From NCBI RefSeq assembly GCF_039555335.1, contig NW_027305501.1, forward strand, positions 1,035,501 through 1,099,500: a stretch of 64,000 nucleotides of DNA, given 5' to 3'. The notes beneath the pieces were generated by a model, which searched no databases, was not told the DNA's origin, and saw only the letters and a list, made by a program, of their open reading frames with translations. The position numbers and the translations under genes are program-made. Source of the stretch: Amphiura filiformis (taxonomy: Eukaryota; Echinodermata; Ophiuroidea; Amphilepidida; Amphiuridae). Positions 63,428-64,000 of the stretch are shown here, piece by piece (the first letter of the stretch is position 1; each line of letters begins with the position of its first letter).

Positions 63428-64000
63428 GTATATATTGGCTATAATTATAGGCGTGCCCAGAAACCGGCTACCCGTGATTGAAGTGCACCGGGAGCTGAGT
63501 GGTTGAAATATGCCCAAAATATAGGCTGATTTTGCATGATTTCTCAGAAAACCCGGCCCCTAAAGCCATCACTGGACACGCCACTGCTGCTTGATACCTT
63601 TGTAGCTAATGCACATATGATGCCCTTCCTAAGACACTTCTCTTCAAAGGAGGATTTCCTGATTCTAGCATCCTCTTTTTATTCAATCGGGTAAAAGGTC
63701 ATCGACCTTTAAACAGGGGCGAATTTCAAACTTGTTCAAATTGTGTTAAAGGCATACACATACATAATCTTCTGATCATAAGTATATAGAAAATATTCAC
63801 ATTCACAAACGTCACACTCGACAACACGCCAATTGACAAAGTGGACGACTTTGTTTTTCTGGGTAGTAATAGGCAAGAATATGCACACAATAGAGAGGTG
63901 AATGTCAAATGCCGTAATAGACTACCGGATTAACAGACTGGGCATTTGAGCGACTAAAAAGTTCCATCTGGTTGAACCAAGACATCTCAAGATCATTCAA
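63428..64000. other. Start of arylsulfatase intron 3, repeats only
   Basis: AAAGGAGGATTTCCTGATTC at 63647 is a MITE family B end fragment, and GGACACGCCACTG at 63573 resembles the GTGGCGTAGCT family. No further exon before the window ends. Confidence 0.45.

Overview
This is animal (metazoan) nuclear DNA, AT-rich, with introns and a very high load of transposon remains. The best guess is a marine deuterostome, probably an echinoderm or hemichordate. The arylsulfatase exons resemble the sea-urchin type, Penelope-like elements and many short inverted-repeat transposons (MITEs) are present, and nothing looks prokaryotic. The species assignment is inference only.

Four protein genes can be supported. 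(1) 4719-5264 (+): a single-exon dual-specificity phosphatase of the DUSP14/18/21 type. (2) 26379-40684 (-): spermine synthase, with ten coding exons recovered by splicing in phase. Two of its nine introns carry U12-type (minor spliceosome) signals, one AT-AC and one GT-AG. (3) 49057-50131 (-): a GT31-like (beta-1,3-galactosyltransferase fold) gene whose membrane anchor lies in a different frame from the body and whose acidic motifs are degraded. (4) 56507-63427 (+), continuing past the window: a secreted arylsulfatase, with exons 1-3 visible.

Layout. 1-1.3 kb: unrecognised GC-rich block and a MITE. 2.4-3.5 kb: dispersed repeats and a hAT-type MITE. 4.7-5.3 kb: phosphatase. 5.4-6.6 kb: Harbinger-like element with a nested repeat. 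8.0-9.3 kb: Penelope-like retroelement with two hammerhead ribozyme motifs in opposite orientation, bounded by a 16-bp target duplication. 9.3-17.9 kb: MITEs. 18.1-20.3 kb: three adjacent tandem arrays. 21.7-26.3 kb: MITEs, nested elements and a decayed mariner. 26.4-40.7 kb: spermine synthase, whose last intron holds a 3.4-kb partial triplication and whose other introns hold further MITEs, a tRNA-derived palindrome and SINEs. 41-48.3 kb: inverted repeats, a foldback element enclosing a LINE fragment, and a mariner-like element. 49-50.1 kb: GT31-like gene. 50.2-54.2 kb: two very long palindromes and smaller repeats. 55-64 kb: the arylsulfatase gene with SINEs, a mariner-like element and tandem duplications in its introns and 5' flank.

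The four genes do not form a pathway. They are independent loci separated by repeats. Exon limits come from reading splice signals and reading phase by eye, without transcripts or database searches.
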